Below, piece by piece: positions 55,309-63,409 of a stretch of 64,000 nucleotides of DNA (its first letter is position 1; each line of letters begins with the position of its first letter). The position numbers and the translations under genes were made by a program. The stretch comes from Paracoccus marcusii. GTDB lineage: Bacteria > Pseudomonadota > Alphaproteobacteria > Rhodobacterales > Rhodobacteraceae. The stretch spans positions 2,492,501-2,556,500 of the forward strand of contig NZ_CP117466.1 of the NCBI RefSeq assembly GCF_028621715.1, given 5' to 3'. Below the pieces are notes generated by a model. It made no database searches. It saw nothing but the letters and a program-made list of their open reading frames with translations, and had not been told where the DNA came from.

Positions 55309-56574
55309 TCAGCGGACGATCTCAGCCGCGTCCAGCACCGCGTGCAGCAGCACGTCGCATCCCGCACGCGCCCAGTCCGGCGTGATCGCCTCGGCCTCGT
55401 TGTGGCTCAGCCCGCCTTCGCAGGGGCACATGATCATCACTGTCGGCGCAACCTTGGCAATCCAGCAGGCGTCATGCCCCGCGCCCGACACGATATCCAT
55501 GTGGCTATATCCCAGCTTCTCGGCCGCGCCGCGCACCTTGCCGACCAGGTCGGGATCAAAGGTCACCGGGTCGAAATGCCCGACCGGCTCAATCTCGATT
55601 CCCAGCCCCAGTTCCGCGGCAATTTCAGCGGCCTCCGCTTCCAACCTCGACCGCATCGACGTCAGCTTCTCCAGATCGGGCGACCGGAAATCAATGCAGA
55701 ACACCGCCTTTCCCGGAATGACATTGCGGCTGTTCGGGAAAAGGTTGGCTTGGCCGACGGCACCGACCGCATCCGGCTGGTGGTCCATCGCGATGCGATG
55801 CACCGCCTCTATGATCCGCGCCATGCCAAGGCCCGCATTCACGCGCATCGCCATGGGCGTGCTGCCCGTATGGGCGTCCTTACCGGTCAGCGTCACCTGC
55901 AGCCACCACAGCCCTTGGCCATGGGTGACCACGCCGATCTGCTTGCCCTCTGCCTCAAGGATCGGGCCCTGTTCGATATGCAGTTCGAACATCGCGTGGA
56001 TCTTGCGGTCGCCCGGCGCTTCGGTTCCGCGCCAGCCGATCCTGTCCAACTCGTCGCCGAAACGCTTGCCATCGGCATCCTGCCGGCTGTTGGCGTAATC
56101 CTCTGTCAAGACGCCCGCAAAGACGCCCGACGCCAACATGGCGGGCGCGAAACGCGCGCCCTCCTCGTTGGTCCAGTTCGTCACCACGATGGGGCGGCGC
56201 GTGCGGATGCCCAGGTCCCGGATCGACCGGATCACCTCCAGCCCGGCAAGGACGCCCAGTACCCCGTCATAGCGCCCGCCGGTCGGCTGCGTGTCCAGGT
56301 GGCTGCCGATATAGACGGGGTCCAGATCGGGCTCGACTCCCTCATGGCGCATGAACATGCTGCCCATCCGGTCGACGCCCATCGTCATGCCGGCTTCTTC
56401 GCACCAGCGCTGGAAAAGGCTACGTCCCTCGGCATCGGCATCGGTCAGGGTCTGGCGATTGCAGCCCCCCGCGATGCCGGGGCCGATCTGGGCCATCTGG
56501 TCCAGACTATCCCACAGCCGATCGCCATCGACGGTCATGTTCGCAGCCGTCATCACGCCACTTGCGTCGCTCAT
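55309..56574 (-). CDS. Zn-dependent amidohydrolase of M20 type (beta-ureidopropionase / N-carbamoyl amino acid hydrolase)
   Basis: 421 residues. Metal and substrate motifs: YIGSHLDTQPTGGRYDGVLG near residue 90, TNWTNEEGARFAPAM near residue 133, ELHIEQGPILE near residue 203, GAGHDACWIAK near residue 363, and GLSHNEAE near residue 386. The family contains beta-ureidopropionase, L-carbamoylase and allantoate amidohydrolase; the neighbours favour N-carbamoyl-beta-alanine as substrate. AGGAAGGA upstream of ATG 56574. Confidence 0.9.
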   Translation of the reverse strand: MSDASGVMTAANMTVDGDRLWDSLDQMAQIGPGIAGGCNRQTLTDADAEGRSLFQRWCEEAGMTMGVDRMGSMFMRHEGVEPDLDPVYIGSHLDTQPTGGRYDGVLGVLAGLEVIRSIRDLGIRTRRPIVVTNWTNEEGARFAPAMLASGVFAGVLTEDYANSRQDADGKRFGDELDRIGWRGTEAPGDRKIHAMFELHIEQGPILEAEGKQIGVVTHGQGLWWLQVTLTGKDAHTGSTPMAMRVNAGLGMARIIEAVHRIAMDHQPDAVGAVGQANLFPNSRNVIPGKAVFCIDFRSPDLEKLTSMRSRLEAEAAEIAAELGLGIEIEPVGHFDPVTFDPDLVGKVRGAAEKLGYSHMDIVSGAGHDACWIAKVAPTVMIMCPCEGGLSHNEAEAITPDWARAGCDVLLHAVLDAAEIVR

Positions 56575-56637
56575 TCGCAGTCCTTCCTGTCGGACCGCCC
56601 CGTTCTGTCGCGGGGTCGGCTGGATGGGTTTGGCCGC

Positions 56638-57969
56638 TTACGCGGCGGTCTTCAGCACCTCGCCAAGCGTGCCGATCAGATGATCGATCTGCGCCTCGCT
56701 GATGATCAGGGGCGGCGACATGGCGATGATGTCGCCTGTCACGCGGATCAGGATGCCTGCCTCGAACGCGCGCACGAAGATGTCGAAGGCGCGCTTGCCC
56801 GGCTGACCCTCGATCGGCGCCAGCTCCACAGCGCCAATCAGGCCCATGTTGCGGATGTCGATCACGTTCGGATGGTCCCGCAGCCCGTGGATCGCCTCTT
56901 GCCAATAGGTTTCCAGCGACGCGGCGCGCGTCAACAGACCTTCTTCGGCATAGGTGTCCAGCGTGGCGATGGCCGCCGCGCAGCTGATCGGGTTCCCAGA
57001 ATAGGTATAGCCGTGGAACAGTTCGATGATGTGCTCGGGGCCCTGCATGAACGCGTCATAGATTTCCGCGGTGGCCAGGACTGCGCCCATCGGGATCACG
57101 CCGTTGGTCAGGCCCTTGGCGCAGGTGATCATGTCGGGGACAACGCCGAAATGCTGGGCCGCGAAGGGGCTACCCAAGCGTCCGAAACCCGTGATCACCT
57201 CGTCGAAGATCAGCAGGATGCCGTGCTTTTTCGTGATCGCGCGCAGCTTTTCCAGATAGCCCTTGGGCGGCATCAGGACGCCGGTCGACCCGGCCATCGG
57301 CTCGACGATGACGGCGGCGATCGTCTCGGCTCCGTGCAGGGCCACGATGCGCTCCAGCTCGTCGGCCAGGTTGGCGCCATGTTCCGGCTGCCCTTTGGTG
57401 AAGACGTTCTCGGGCAGATGGGTATGGGGCATGTGGTCGACGCCAGCCAGCAGGGTGCCGAAATGGCGGCGGTTGTTAACGATGCCCCCGACCGAGATCC
57501 CGCCGAAGCCCACGCCGTGATAGCCCCGCTCGCGCCCGATCAACCGCGTGCGGGCCGCGTCGCCCCGCGCCCGGTGATAGGCCAGCGCGATCTTCAGCGC
57601 GGTATCGACGGCCTCGCTGCCCGAATTCGTGTAGAAGACATGGTCCATCCCATCGGGCGCGATGTCCACGATGCGGTTGGCCAGCTCGAACGCCAGCGGA
57701 TGGCCCATCTGGAAGGCGGGGGCATAATCCAGCTCTCCGACCTGGTTCTGGACGGCCTCGGTGATCCTGGGGCGGCAGTGGCCGGCGTTGCAGCACCACA
57801 GGCCTGCCGTCCCGTCCAGGATCTGGCGACCGTCTGCGGCCGTGTAATGCATGTCCTTGGACGCAACCAACATCCGCGGCGCCGACTTGAACTGACGGTT
57901 CGCGGTATAGGGCATCCAGAAGGCGCGCAGGTCATTCGGGGCAGGCTTGCGGTCAAGCGGCATGGGCAT
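56638..57969 (-). CDS. class III omega-aminotransferase (putative beta-alanine:pyruvate type)
   Basis: 443 residues, fold type I. FYTNSGSEAVDTALKIA near residue 115, ERGYHGVGFGGISVGG near residue 150, and IFDEVITGFGRLGS near residue 255 followed by the PLP lysine in CAKGLTNG near residue 285. Converts beta-alanine to malonate semialdehyde, the last step of the reductive pyrimidine route; that substrate is inferred from context. Starts at 57963, 57969 or GTG 57978 are possible; GAGG spacing favours 57969. First gene after the RutR-like operator. Confidence 0.9.
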   Translation of the reverse strand: MPMPLDRKPAPNDLRAFWMPYTANRQFKSAPRMLVASKDMHYTAADGRQILDGTAGLWCCNAGHCRPRITEAVQNQVGELDYAPAFQMGHPLAFELANRIVDIAPDGMDHVFYTNSGSEAVDTALKIALAYHRARGDAARTRLIGRERGYHGVGFGGISVGGIVNNRRHFGTLLAGVDHMPHTHLPENVFTKGQPEHGANLADELERIVALHGAETIAAVIVEPMAGSTGVLMPPKGYLEKLRAITKKHGILLIFDEVITGFGRLGSPFAAQHFGVVPDMITCAKGLTNGVIPMGAVLATAEIYDAFMQGPEHIIELFHGYTYSGNPISCAAAIATLDTYAEEGLLTRAASLETYWQEAIHGLRDHPNVIDIRNMGLIGAVELAPIEGQPGKRAFDIFVRAFEAGILIRVTGDIIAMSPPLIISEAQIDHLIGTLGEVLKTAA

Positions 57970-57984
57970 CGTCCTCACGGATTA

Positions 57985-58000
57985 TTGACCAAACGGTCAG
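57985..58000. promoter_or_regulatory. RutR-type operator
   Basis: TTGACCA-AA-CGGTCAG. Compared with the Escherichia coli RutR consensus TTGACCA-NN-TGGTCAA it matches 12 of 14 defined bases. It lies 15 bases upstream of the omega-aminotransferase start and 104 upstream of the divergent rutR-like gene, the expected place for a repressor released by uracil or thymine. Confidence 0.8.
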
Positions 58001-58104
58001 GATCAGGCTAGCACGGGGCAGGGGGCAGTCAAGCGTCCTGACAAGCCGGATGACAATTCCGACCGATCTGCCCAAAATCGGATCATGCCAGAGCCGGAGC
58101 TTCG

Positions 58105-58722
58105 ATGACAGAGACCAGCATGCCCCAGATGACCCGGATTCAGCAGAAAAACAGGGAGCTGATCCTGAACGGGGCGTTGGAGGCGTTTTCGGCCAACGGA
58201 TTGCGCGGCGCGACCATCGACCAGATCGCGCGGGCGGCGGGCCTGTCCAAGCCGAACGTGCTGTACTATTTCGGCTCCAAGGACGAAATCCACAAGGCGC
58301 TGCTGACGACCCTGCTGGAGATGTGGCTGGCGCCCATGCGCCAGATCGACCCCGACGGAGAGCCGCTGGCCGAGGTGCTGCGCTATGTGCAGGCCAAGCT
58401 GTCCATGTCGCAGGACTATCCCCGCGAAAGCCGCCTGTTCGCCCATGAGATCCTGCAGGGTGCGCCGCATCTGACCGAAATCCTGGGCGGCGATCTGCGA
58501 CAGATCGTCGACCGGACGGTCGCGGTTCTGGAAGGATGGATGGACCAAGGGCTGCTGGCGCGGGTCGAGCCGCGCCACCTGATCTTCTCGATCTGGTCGA
58601 TGACCCAGCACTATGCCGATTTCGAGACGCAGGTCCGCGCCGTTCTGGGCGACGGCCGCGACCCCGTGGCCGAGGGCGCGGCATTCCTGGACGATCTGTA
58701 CCGAAAGCTGCTGACGCCCTAG
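58105..58722 (+). CDS. rutR: RutR-family pyrimidine-responsive transcriptional regulator (TetR superfamily)
   Basis: 205 residues. N-terminal helix-turn-helix: GLRGATIDQIARAAGLSKPNVLYYFGSKDEI, residues about 32-65. The C-terminal domain has the RutR pattern PRESRLFAHEILQGAPHL near residue 111 and HLIFSIWSMTQHYADFETQV near residue 160, which in RutR lines the uracil/thymine pocket. Divergent from the pyrimidine catabolic operon with a matching operator between them. GGAG 5 bases before ATG 58105. Confidence 0.9.
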   Translation: MTETSMPQMTRIQQKNRELILNGALEAFSANGLRGATIDQIARAAGLSKPNVLYYFGSKDEIHKALLTTLLEMWLAPMRQIDPDGEPLAEVLRYVQAKLSMSQDYPRESRLFAHEILQGAPHLTEILGGDLRQIVDRTVAVLEGWMDQGLLARVEPRHLIFSIWSMTQHYADFETQVRAVLGDGRDPVAEGAAFLDDLYRKLLTP

Positions 58723-59303
58723 CTGGGCTTGTCCAGCATTTCGGCCGCCGTCAGGATCAGCGACAGGTTCTCATGCGCTGCGGCGATGAAATCCTCGCGC
58801 GCGCCCGACACCCAATCCTTGGTCGCGGCGTTCGTCGCGGCGATGATGGCGGCGGCCAGGATCTCGATCACGCGTTCGTCCGACCCGGGCATCCGCCGAT
58901 GCAGCAGCGTACGCATCTGCGCACGGCGCGCCAGCATGGCGCTGTTGCGCAGCGCCTCCAGCTTGGGGTCTTTGTCGGACAGGGCCAGCATCGCGCCGAT
59001 CAGTTCGCGTTCGTTCAGATATCGGGCCAGATGCGCCTCGATCAGCAGGCCCAGATCCTCGATCAGGCGACCCTTGCCCGCGATGAAGATCTCGGACGCC
59101 TCGGGCGGATAGTCGGGCGGCGGACCCATCAGGGCCGCCTCCTTGTAGGGGTAGTAGTTGAAGAAGGTCCGCGTGCTGATGCCCGCATGTCGGGCGATCG
59201 CCTCGGTCGTGACATTGGGAAGACCGTCGCGGACGGCCAGTTCGATGGCTGCGGCCTGGATTTTCTTGGCGGTTTTGAAACGGCGCGTCTCGAGGGGGCT
59301 CAT
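58719..59303 (-). CDS. TetR-family transcriptional regulator
   Basis: 194 residues. Helix-turn-helix at about residues 10-55 (GLPNVTTEAIARHAGISTRTFFNYYPYKEAA); the FFNYY recognition helix is typical of TetR regulators of efflux or stress genes. The C-terminal ligand domain is not recognisable. The ribosome-binding site before ATG 59303 is weak. Convergent with rutR, 4-base overlap. Target unknown; the RND pair at 45.9 kb is one candidate but not adjacent. Confidence 0.88.
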   Translation of the reverse strand: MSPLETRRFKTAKKIQAAAIELAVRDGLPNVTTEAIARHAGISTRTFFNYYPYKEAALMGPPPDYPPEASEIFIAGKGRLIEDLGLLIEAHLARYLNERELIGAMLALSDKDPKLEALRNSAMLARRAQMRTLLHRRMPGSDERVIEILAAAIIAATNAATKDWVSGAREDFIAAAHENLSLILTAAEMLDKPS

Positions 59304-59375
59304 GCAGGTCCGATCTTGTCTTGTTGTTCCGGCCAGCGTCGCAAGCCAGCGTTGCGGCGGCAAGCCCGAAAAATG

Positions 59376-59410
59376 CGGAAAACGCCGTCTGCGGGTGGCA
59401 GAGGGCGTTT
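59376..59410 (-). terminator. terminator of the DUF882 gene
   Basis: Arms AAACGCC and GGCGTTT with an inner CTGC / GCAG stem and 5-base loop. On the minus strand the right arm runs into TTTTCC and further on ATTTTTC. It lies 27 bases after the stop at 59437. Confidence 0.7.
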
Positions 59411-59436
59411 GCGCCTTGCGAAAAGGTCGTCTGAAA

Positions 59437-60000
59437 TCAGCTGCCCCAGGTGCGGACGGGACCGCAATCCATGTGCACGAAGTTCGACCGGCTGTAGCGT
59501 CCCACGCCACCGGCGCGGCAGGCCACGGCAGCCTGGTACATCTGCCCGACCGAGCGCGACTTCAGCCGCAGGTCGGCCGCCTTGCCCGTCAGGTGCAGCG
59601 AGTTCTGCGCCACGCCGCTGGACTGGCGCCGCAGCATCGCGTTGGTGCGGGGCGAGCGGTATCCCGACAGCATCATGTACGGTTCGTTGGTCTGCAGCAG
59701 GCGCGAGGATGCGGCCGCCACGTCGATCATCCGCGGGTCGATGCCGATCACCTCGCCGGTGCGCCAGTCGCGCATGAACACGTTGATCTCGTTCAGGGCC
59801 TCGCGGATGTATTTTCCGTCGACCCAATAGACCGTGTCGATGCTCTCGCCGGTCCGGCCGTTGTACATCTTGACCCGCCGCATGTCGCCCGCGTTGCCGC
59901 GCAAAAATCCGAAGGCATTCGCCATCACCGGGGTCGCCGCAACACTGGTTGCCGCGAACACACCCAAGATGCCGCGACGGGAGATAATGTCCATTGTCAT
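59437..60000 (-). CDS. DUF882 / YcbK-like peptidase with Tat signal
   Basis: 187 residues. The N-terminus SRRGILGVFAATSVAATPVMA is a twin-arginine-type signal. The DUF882 (peptidase M15-like) domain contains SGYRSPRTNAML near residue 112, the metal-binding SLHLTGKAADLRL near residue 135, and the C-terminal NFVHMDCGPVRTW. Probably a periplasmic zinc endopeptidase acting on peptidoglycan cross-links. Divergent from an L,D-transpeptidase gene, a fitting partner. Confidence 0.88.
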   Translation of the reverse strand: MTMDIISRRGILGVFAATSVAATPVMANAFGFLRGNAGDMRRVKMYNGRTGESIDTVYWVDGKYIREALNEINVFMRDWRTGEVIGIDPRMIDVAAASSRLLQTNEPYMMLSGYRSPRTNAMLRRQSSGVAQNSLHLTGKAADLRLKSRSVGQMYQAAVACRAGGVGRYSRSNFVHMDCGPVRTWGS

Positions 60001-60303
60001 GTCAGATCGCCTGTCCTGCTTCGTTTTTTTAAGCCGGCGACACGTCGCGGCCTGTCGTGGTTTATCCCCGACCTGATTAACAATATGTCAAAAGCGCGTG
60101 CGCGACGAAACGGATTCTGCCGGGATGGCCGATCCTAACCCGAATTTCGGCAAGATTTCGCCTAAAACGGGTAATGTTGCACATCGGCGGCGGCGCTGTG
60201 GCGTTTTGGCAACCACTGCTTTTCCACTGCACAAACAGATGCGTGGGGTGTGGCGCGCGCACGGCGGCCGTGGGACAATACGGGCAGAATTTCGGAGGTT
60301 CAG
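60001..60303. other. divergent intergenic region (303 bases)
   Basis: Separates the two cell-wall genes and must hold both promoters. It contains relatively A/T-rich tracts (a seven-T run at 60024-60030, TTAACAATATGTCAAAAG at 60076-60093) and a short inverted repeat GCGAC-AC-GTCGC (60037-60048). I cannot assign -35/-10 pairs with confidence. No gene is seen in it. Confidence 0.5.
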
Positions 60304-61959
60304 ATGGCGGTTCGAATGGTCCGGGGCGTGCTGGCGCTGACACTGGCGGGGGTCGTCGGCTGGCTTCCCGTTGTGTCCGGCGCACGCGAACCTCTCGCTG
60401 CCGTGAGCGTGGCCGCGGCGCCACGGCTGGACTTCACGCCGCAACAGATGGCCTTGGCGCTGGCAGTGTCGGACGACGCCGATCTTGCCTCGTTCTATGG
60501 CAGCAACGGGTTGCGCCCGATCTTCCTTGGCCCCGAGGGAGAGGCCCGGCGACTCGCTTTGCGGGACGCGATCGGGAACGCCCCGCGCCATGGCATCCCC
60601 GTTGCCCGATACCAGCCCGACCGCCTGACGGCGACCGAAGGACTTGCGGCCGAGATCGCCCATGCCCATTCCCTGTCACGCCTGCTGCGCGATCTGACCG
60701 GCGGCGTGCTGAACCCGACGCGCGTCGACCCCGAGATCAAGCGACAGCCCGTGCGGACCGCGGTGGTCCCGCTGCTGGCGCGGTTCGAGGCGGCGGCGGA
60801 TCCTGCGGCGGTCCTTGCCGGGGCCGGACCGGACCATCCGGCCTATCTTGCGCTGCAACAGGCGCTGTTCGGGCCGGCCGATCTGTTGGTGCCGCAGAGC
60901 CTACCAAGGATTGCGACCGGTGTCTGGCGGCCAGGCCAAAGGGCCGCGGCGATCGCCGACCTGCGCACGCGCCTGGCGGCCATCGGATTTGTCGCCGATG
61001 CGCCGGATGCCACGCTGTATGACGATGCCCTTGCGCGGGCGGTCGCCGATTATCAGCGTGCGGCCGGCTTGCCGGATGACGGCGTCGCGGGCCCGCGGAC
61101 CATCGCGGCACTGAACGGCGATGGCGGCACCGGACAGGACGCGCGGCAACGCGCGATCCTGGTGGCGATGGAGCGGATGCGCTGGATGGCGTCCGAGGAT
61201 CTGGACAGCCGCCATGTCTGGGTGAACATCCCGGAATTCAGCACGACCATCGTGGAAGACGGGGCCGAGGTGTTCCGCACCCGCAGCGTCATGGGCAAGG
61301 ACACGCCCGAGATGCGCACGCCCGAATTTTCCGAGATGATGGCCAATGTCGTGGTCAATCCCAGCTGGAACGTGCCGCGGTCCATCGCCGTTCGCGACTA
61401 TCTGCCCCGCCTGCAGGCGAACCGCCATGCGCTGTCGCATCTGGACGTGGTGGATGGCGCGGGGCGGGTGCTGGCGCGGGACGGCATCGATTTTGGCCGC
61501 TATAGCGCCGCCAGCTTTCCGTTCAGGCTGCGCCAGAAGCCAAGCGACGACAATGCCCTTGGCGTGGTCAAGTTCATCTTCCCCAACCCCTGGAACATCT
61601 ATCTGCACGACACGCCGTCCAAGCACCTGTTTGCGAACCGGGTGCGGGCGGAATCGAATGGCTGCATCCGCATCGGCGATCCGGTCGATCTGGCCCGCGC
61701 GCTGCTGTCGCGCCAGACCGACGATCCGGCTGCCATGTTCCAGCGCGCCCGCGACCGGGAACGCGAGACCTGGCTGAAGCTGACGCCGCCGGTTCCCGTG
61801 CATCTGGTCTATTTCACCGCCTGGCCCGGCCCGGATGGGCGCATCCGGCTGTTCGACGACATCTATGGCCGCGACGCCCGCATATGGGAGGCGCTGCAGG
61901 CCCAGGGCTTTGGCGCGGCGGCGCCCGCCATGGTCGCGGACCTGAACCCGGGGTTGTGA
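60304..61959 (+). CDS. L,D-transpeptidase (YcbB-like)
   Basis: 551 residues. Signal peptide (VRGVLALTLAGVVGWLPVVSGA). A helical linker region and a peptidoglycan-binding domain at about 215-275 (LRTRLAAIGFVA ... AVADYQRAAGLPDDGVAGPRTIAAL) come first. The YkuD catalytic domain at about 310-500 has HDTPSKHLFANRVRAESNGCIRI with the nucleophile cysteine in SNGC. Forms 3-3 cross-links in peptidoglycan. GGAGG 5 bases before ATG 60304. Confidence 0.92.
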   Translation: MAVRMVRGVLALTLAGVVGWLPVVSGAREPLAAVSVAAAPRLDFTPQQMALALAVSDDADLASFYGSNGLRPIFLGPEGEARRLALRDAIGNAPRHGIPVARYQPDRLTATEGLAAEIAHAHSLSRLLRDLTGGVLNPTRVDPEIKRQPVRTAVVPLLARFEAAADPAAVLAGAGPDHPAYLALQQALFGPADLLVPQSLPRIATGVWRPGQRAAAIADLRTRLAAIGFVADAPDATLYDDALARAVADYQRAAGLPDDGVAGPRTIAALNGDGGTGQDARQRAILVAMERMRWMASEDLDSRHVWVNIPEFSTTIVEDGAEVFRTRSVMGKDTPEMRTPEFSEMMANVVVNPSWNVPRSIAVRDYLPRLQANRHALSHLDVVDGAGRVLARDGIDFGRYSAASFPFRLRQKPSDDNALGVVKFIFPNPWNIYLHDTPSKHLFANRVRAESNGCIRIGDPVDLARALLSRQTDDPAAMFQRARDRERETWLKLTPPVPVHLVYFTAWPGPDGRIRLFDDIYGRDARIWEALQAQGFGAAAPAMVADLNPGL

Positions 61960-62029
61960 CCCGCCCCGGAACGCGGGCACTGGAAGCAGCCTTGCAAACA
62001 GGCTAAGTCCTTGCGCGAAAGGGGGGGCC

Positions 62030-63130
62030 ATGGTCCTGACGATGGGTGAGCTGGCGCGGGCTCTGGACGCGCAATGCTGGGGCGACCAGTCGATCCGCGT
62101 GACGGGTGCGGCGGAACCCGCGGCGGTCGGTCCGGTCGACGCGGATGGCGGCACGCTGGCCATGGCCATGGCGCCCAAATACGCCGAGGCGTTGAAGCCC
62201 GGCAGCATCGCCATCCTTGCCGAAGGGATGGACCCCGAGGCCTATGGCCTGAAGGCCGCCATCTTTGCCCCCCGCCCGCGACTGGTCATGGCCGGTCTGA
62301 CGCGGGCTTTCGACCGCGGCCCGGACATCGCGCCGGGCATCCATCCGACTGCGGTCATCGACCCCACGGCCACGATCGGCGACGGCGCGGCCATCGCGCC
62401 CTTTGTCGTCATCGGTGCGCATGTGCGGATCGGACAGGGCGCCCGCATCGGGGCGCATGTCAGCATCGGTCGCGGCGCCCGCATCGGCGATCAGGCATTG
62501 ATCCATCCGGGCGTGCGGATCGGCCATGACGTGACCGCGGGCGACCGTCTGATCGTGCAGCCGGGCGCGTCCATCGGCGGCGACGGGTTTTCCTTCGTCA
62601 CCCCCGAGGAGTCGGGGATCGAGGAGATCCGCCGCACCCTGGGCGCCCGTGCCGCGGTCAACCAGCAGCACTGGACGCGCATCCATTCGCTTGGCGCGGT
62701 CGAGCTGGGTCATGACGTCGAGATCGGCGCGAACGCCACCATCGACCGCGGCACGATCCGGTCGACCCGCGTGGGCGACGGCACCAAGATCGACAACCTT
62801 GTGATGCTGGGCCACAACGTCGTCGTGGGCCGTGACTGCCTGCTGTGCAGCCAGGTGGGCGTGGCCGGATCGTCGGTGATCGGCGACAGGGTCGTGCTGG
62901 CCGGGCAGGTGGGCGTCAACGACAACATCCAGATCGGGGACGACGTCATTGCGGGCGGTGCCGCCAAGATCTTCACCCGCGTGCCGGCAGGCCGGGTGAT
63001 CCTGGGCAACCCCGCGGTCAAGATGGAGACCCAGCTGGAGATCCAGAAGGCCATGCGGCGGCTGCCGCGTTTCGCACAACAGCTGTCCAAGCTTCAGGAA
63101 ACCGTTACACGCCTGTTGGAAAAGGGCTGA
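62030..63130 (+). CDS. lpxD: UDP-3-O-acylglucosamine N-acyltransferase
   Basis: 366 residues. An N-terminal uridine-binding domain (about 1-100) is followed by a left-handed beta-helix of hexapeptide repeats (HPTAVIDPTATIGDGAAIAPFVVIGA and onwards). The catalytic histidine lies in LVMLGHNVVVG near residue 265. A C-terminal helix follows from KMETQLEIQKAMRR. Third step of lipid A synthesis. A G-rich site precedes ATG 62030; the ATG at 62042 is an alternative. Followed 12 bases later by an ACP gene. Confidence 0.96.
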   Translation: MVLTMGELARALDAQCWGDQSIRVTGAAEPAAVGPVDADGGTLAMAMAPKYAEALKPGSIAILAEGMDPEAYGLKAAIFAPRPRLVMAGLTRAFDRGPDIAPGIHPTAVIDPTATIGDGAAIAPFVVIGAHVRIGQGARIGAHVSIGRGARIGDQALIHPGVRIGHDVTAGDRLIVQPGASIGGDGFSFVTPEESGIEEIRRTLGARAAVNQQHWTRIHSLGAVELGHDVEIGANATIDRGTIRSTRVGDGTKIDNLVMLGHNVVVGRDCLLCSQVGVAGSSVIGDRVVLAGQVGVNDNIQIGDDVIAGGAAKIFTRVPAGRVILGNPAVKMETQLEIQKAMRRLPRFAQQLSKLQETVTRLLEKG

Positions 63131-63142
63131 ACAGGAGGCGAC

Positions 63143-63409
63143 ATGACAGACGACATCACGCAGCGCATTCGGGCCATCATCGCGGAGCAGGCGATGCTGG
63201 AACCCGACCAGATCACCGATGACGCGACCCCCGCCGAACTGGGCATCGACAGTCTGGGCCTGGTCGAATCGATCTTTGCCATCGAGGAAGAGTTCGACAT
63301 CTCGATCCCGTTCAACGCGAACGAGCCCGAGAAGTCCGACTTCGACATCTCGAACATGGGCACGATCATCGCCGCGGTGCATCGGCTGGTCGCGGAAAAG
63401 GCGGAATGA
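63143..63409 (+). CDS. acyl carrier protein (specialised)
   Basis: 88 residues. Phosphopantetheine serine in ELGIDSLGLVESIFAIEEEFDI near residue 36. It is longer than housekeeping AcpP, with an insertion IPFNANEPEKSDFDISNMGTII after helix II. AGGAGG before the start, and its stop overlaps the ketoacyl synthase start by 4 bases. Position after lpxD suggests it carries acyl chains for lipid A or a related envelope lipid. Confidence 0.9.
   Translation: MTDDITQRIRAIIAEQAMLEPDQITDDATPAELGIDSLGLVESIFAIEEEFDISIPFNANEPEKSDFDISNMGTIIAAVHRLVAEKAE

Noticed and set aside
55342-58011. An 889-codon open frame on the plus strand across the pyrimidine catabolic genes
   Set aside because: It is antisense to three genes with clear catalytic motifs, has no recognisable protein features and reflects the high G+C third-position bias.
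61640-61680. SNGC instead of SHGC in the L,D-transpeptidase as a sign of inactivation
   Set aside because: YcbB-type enzymes do not keep the histidine of the short YkuD proteins; cysteine, arginine and the upstream histidine region are present.
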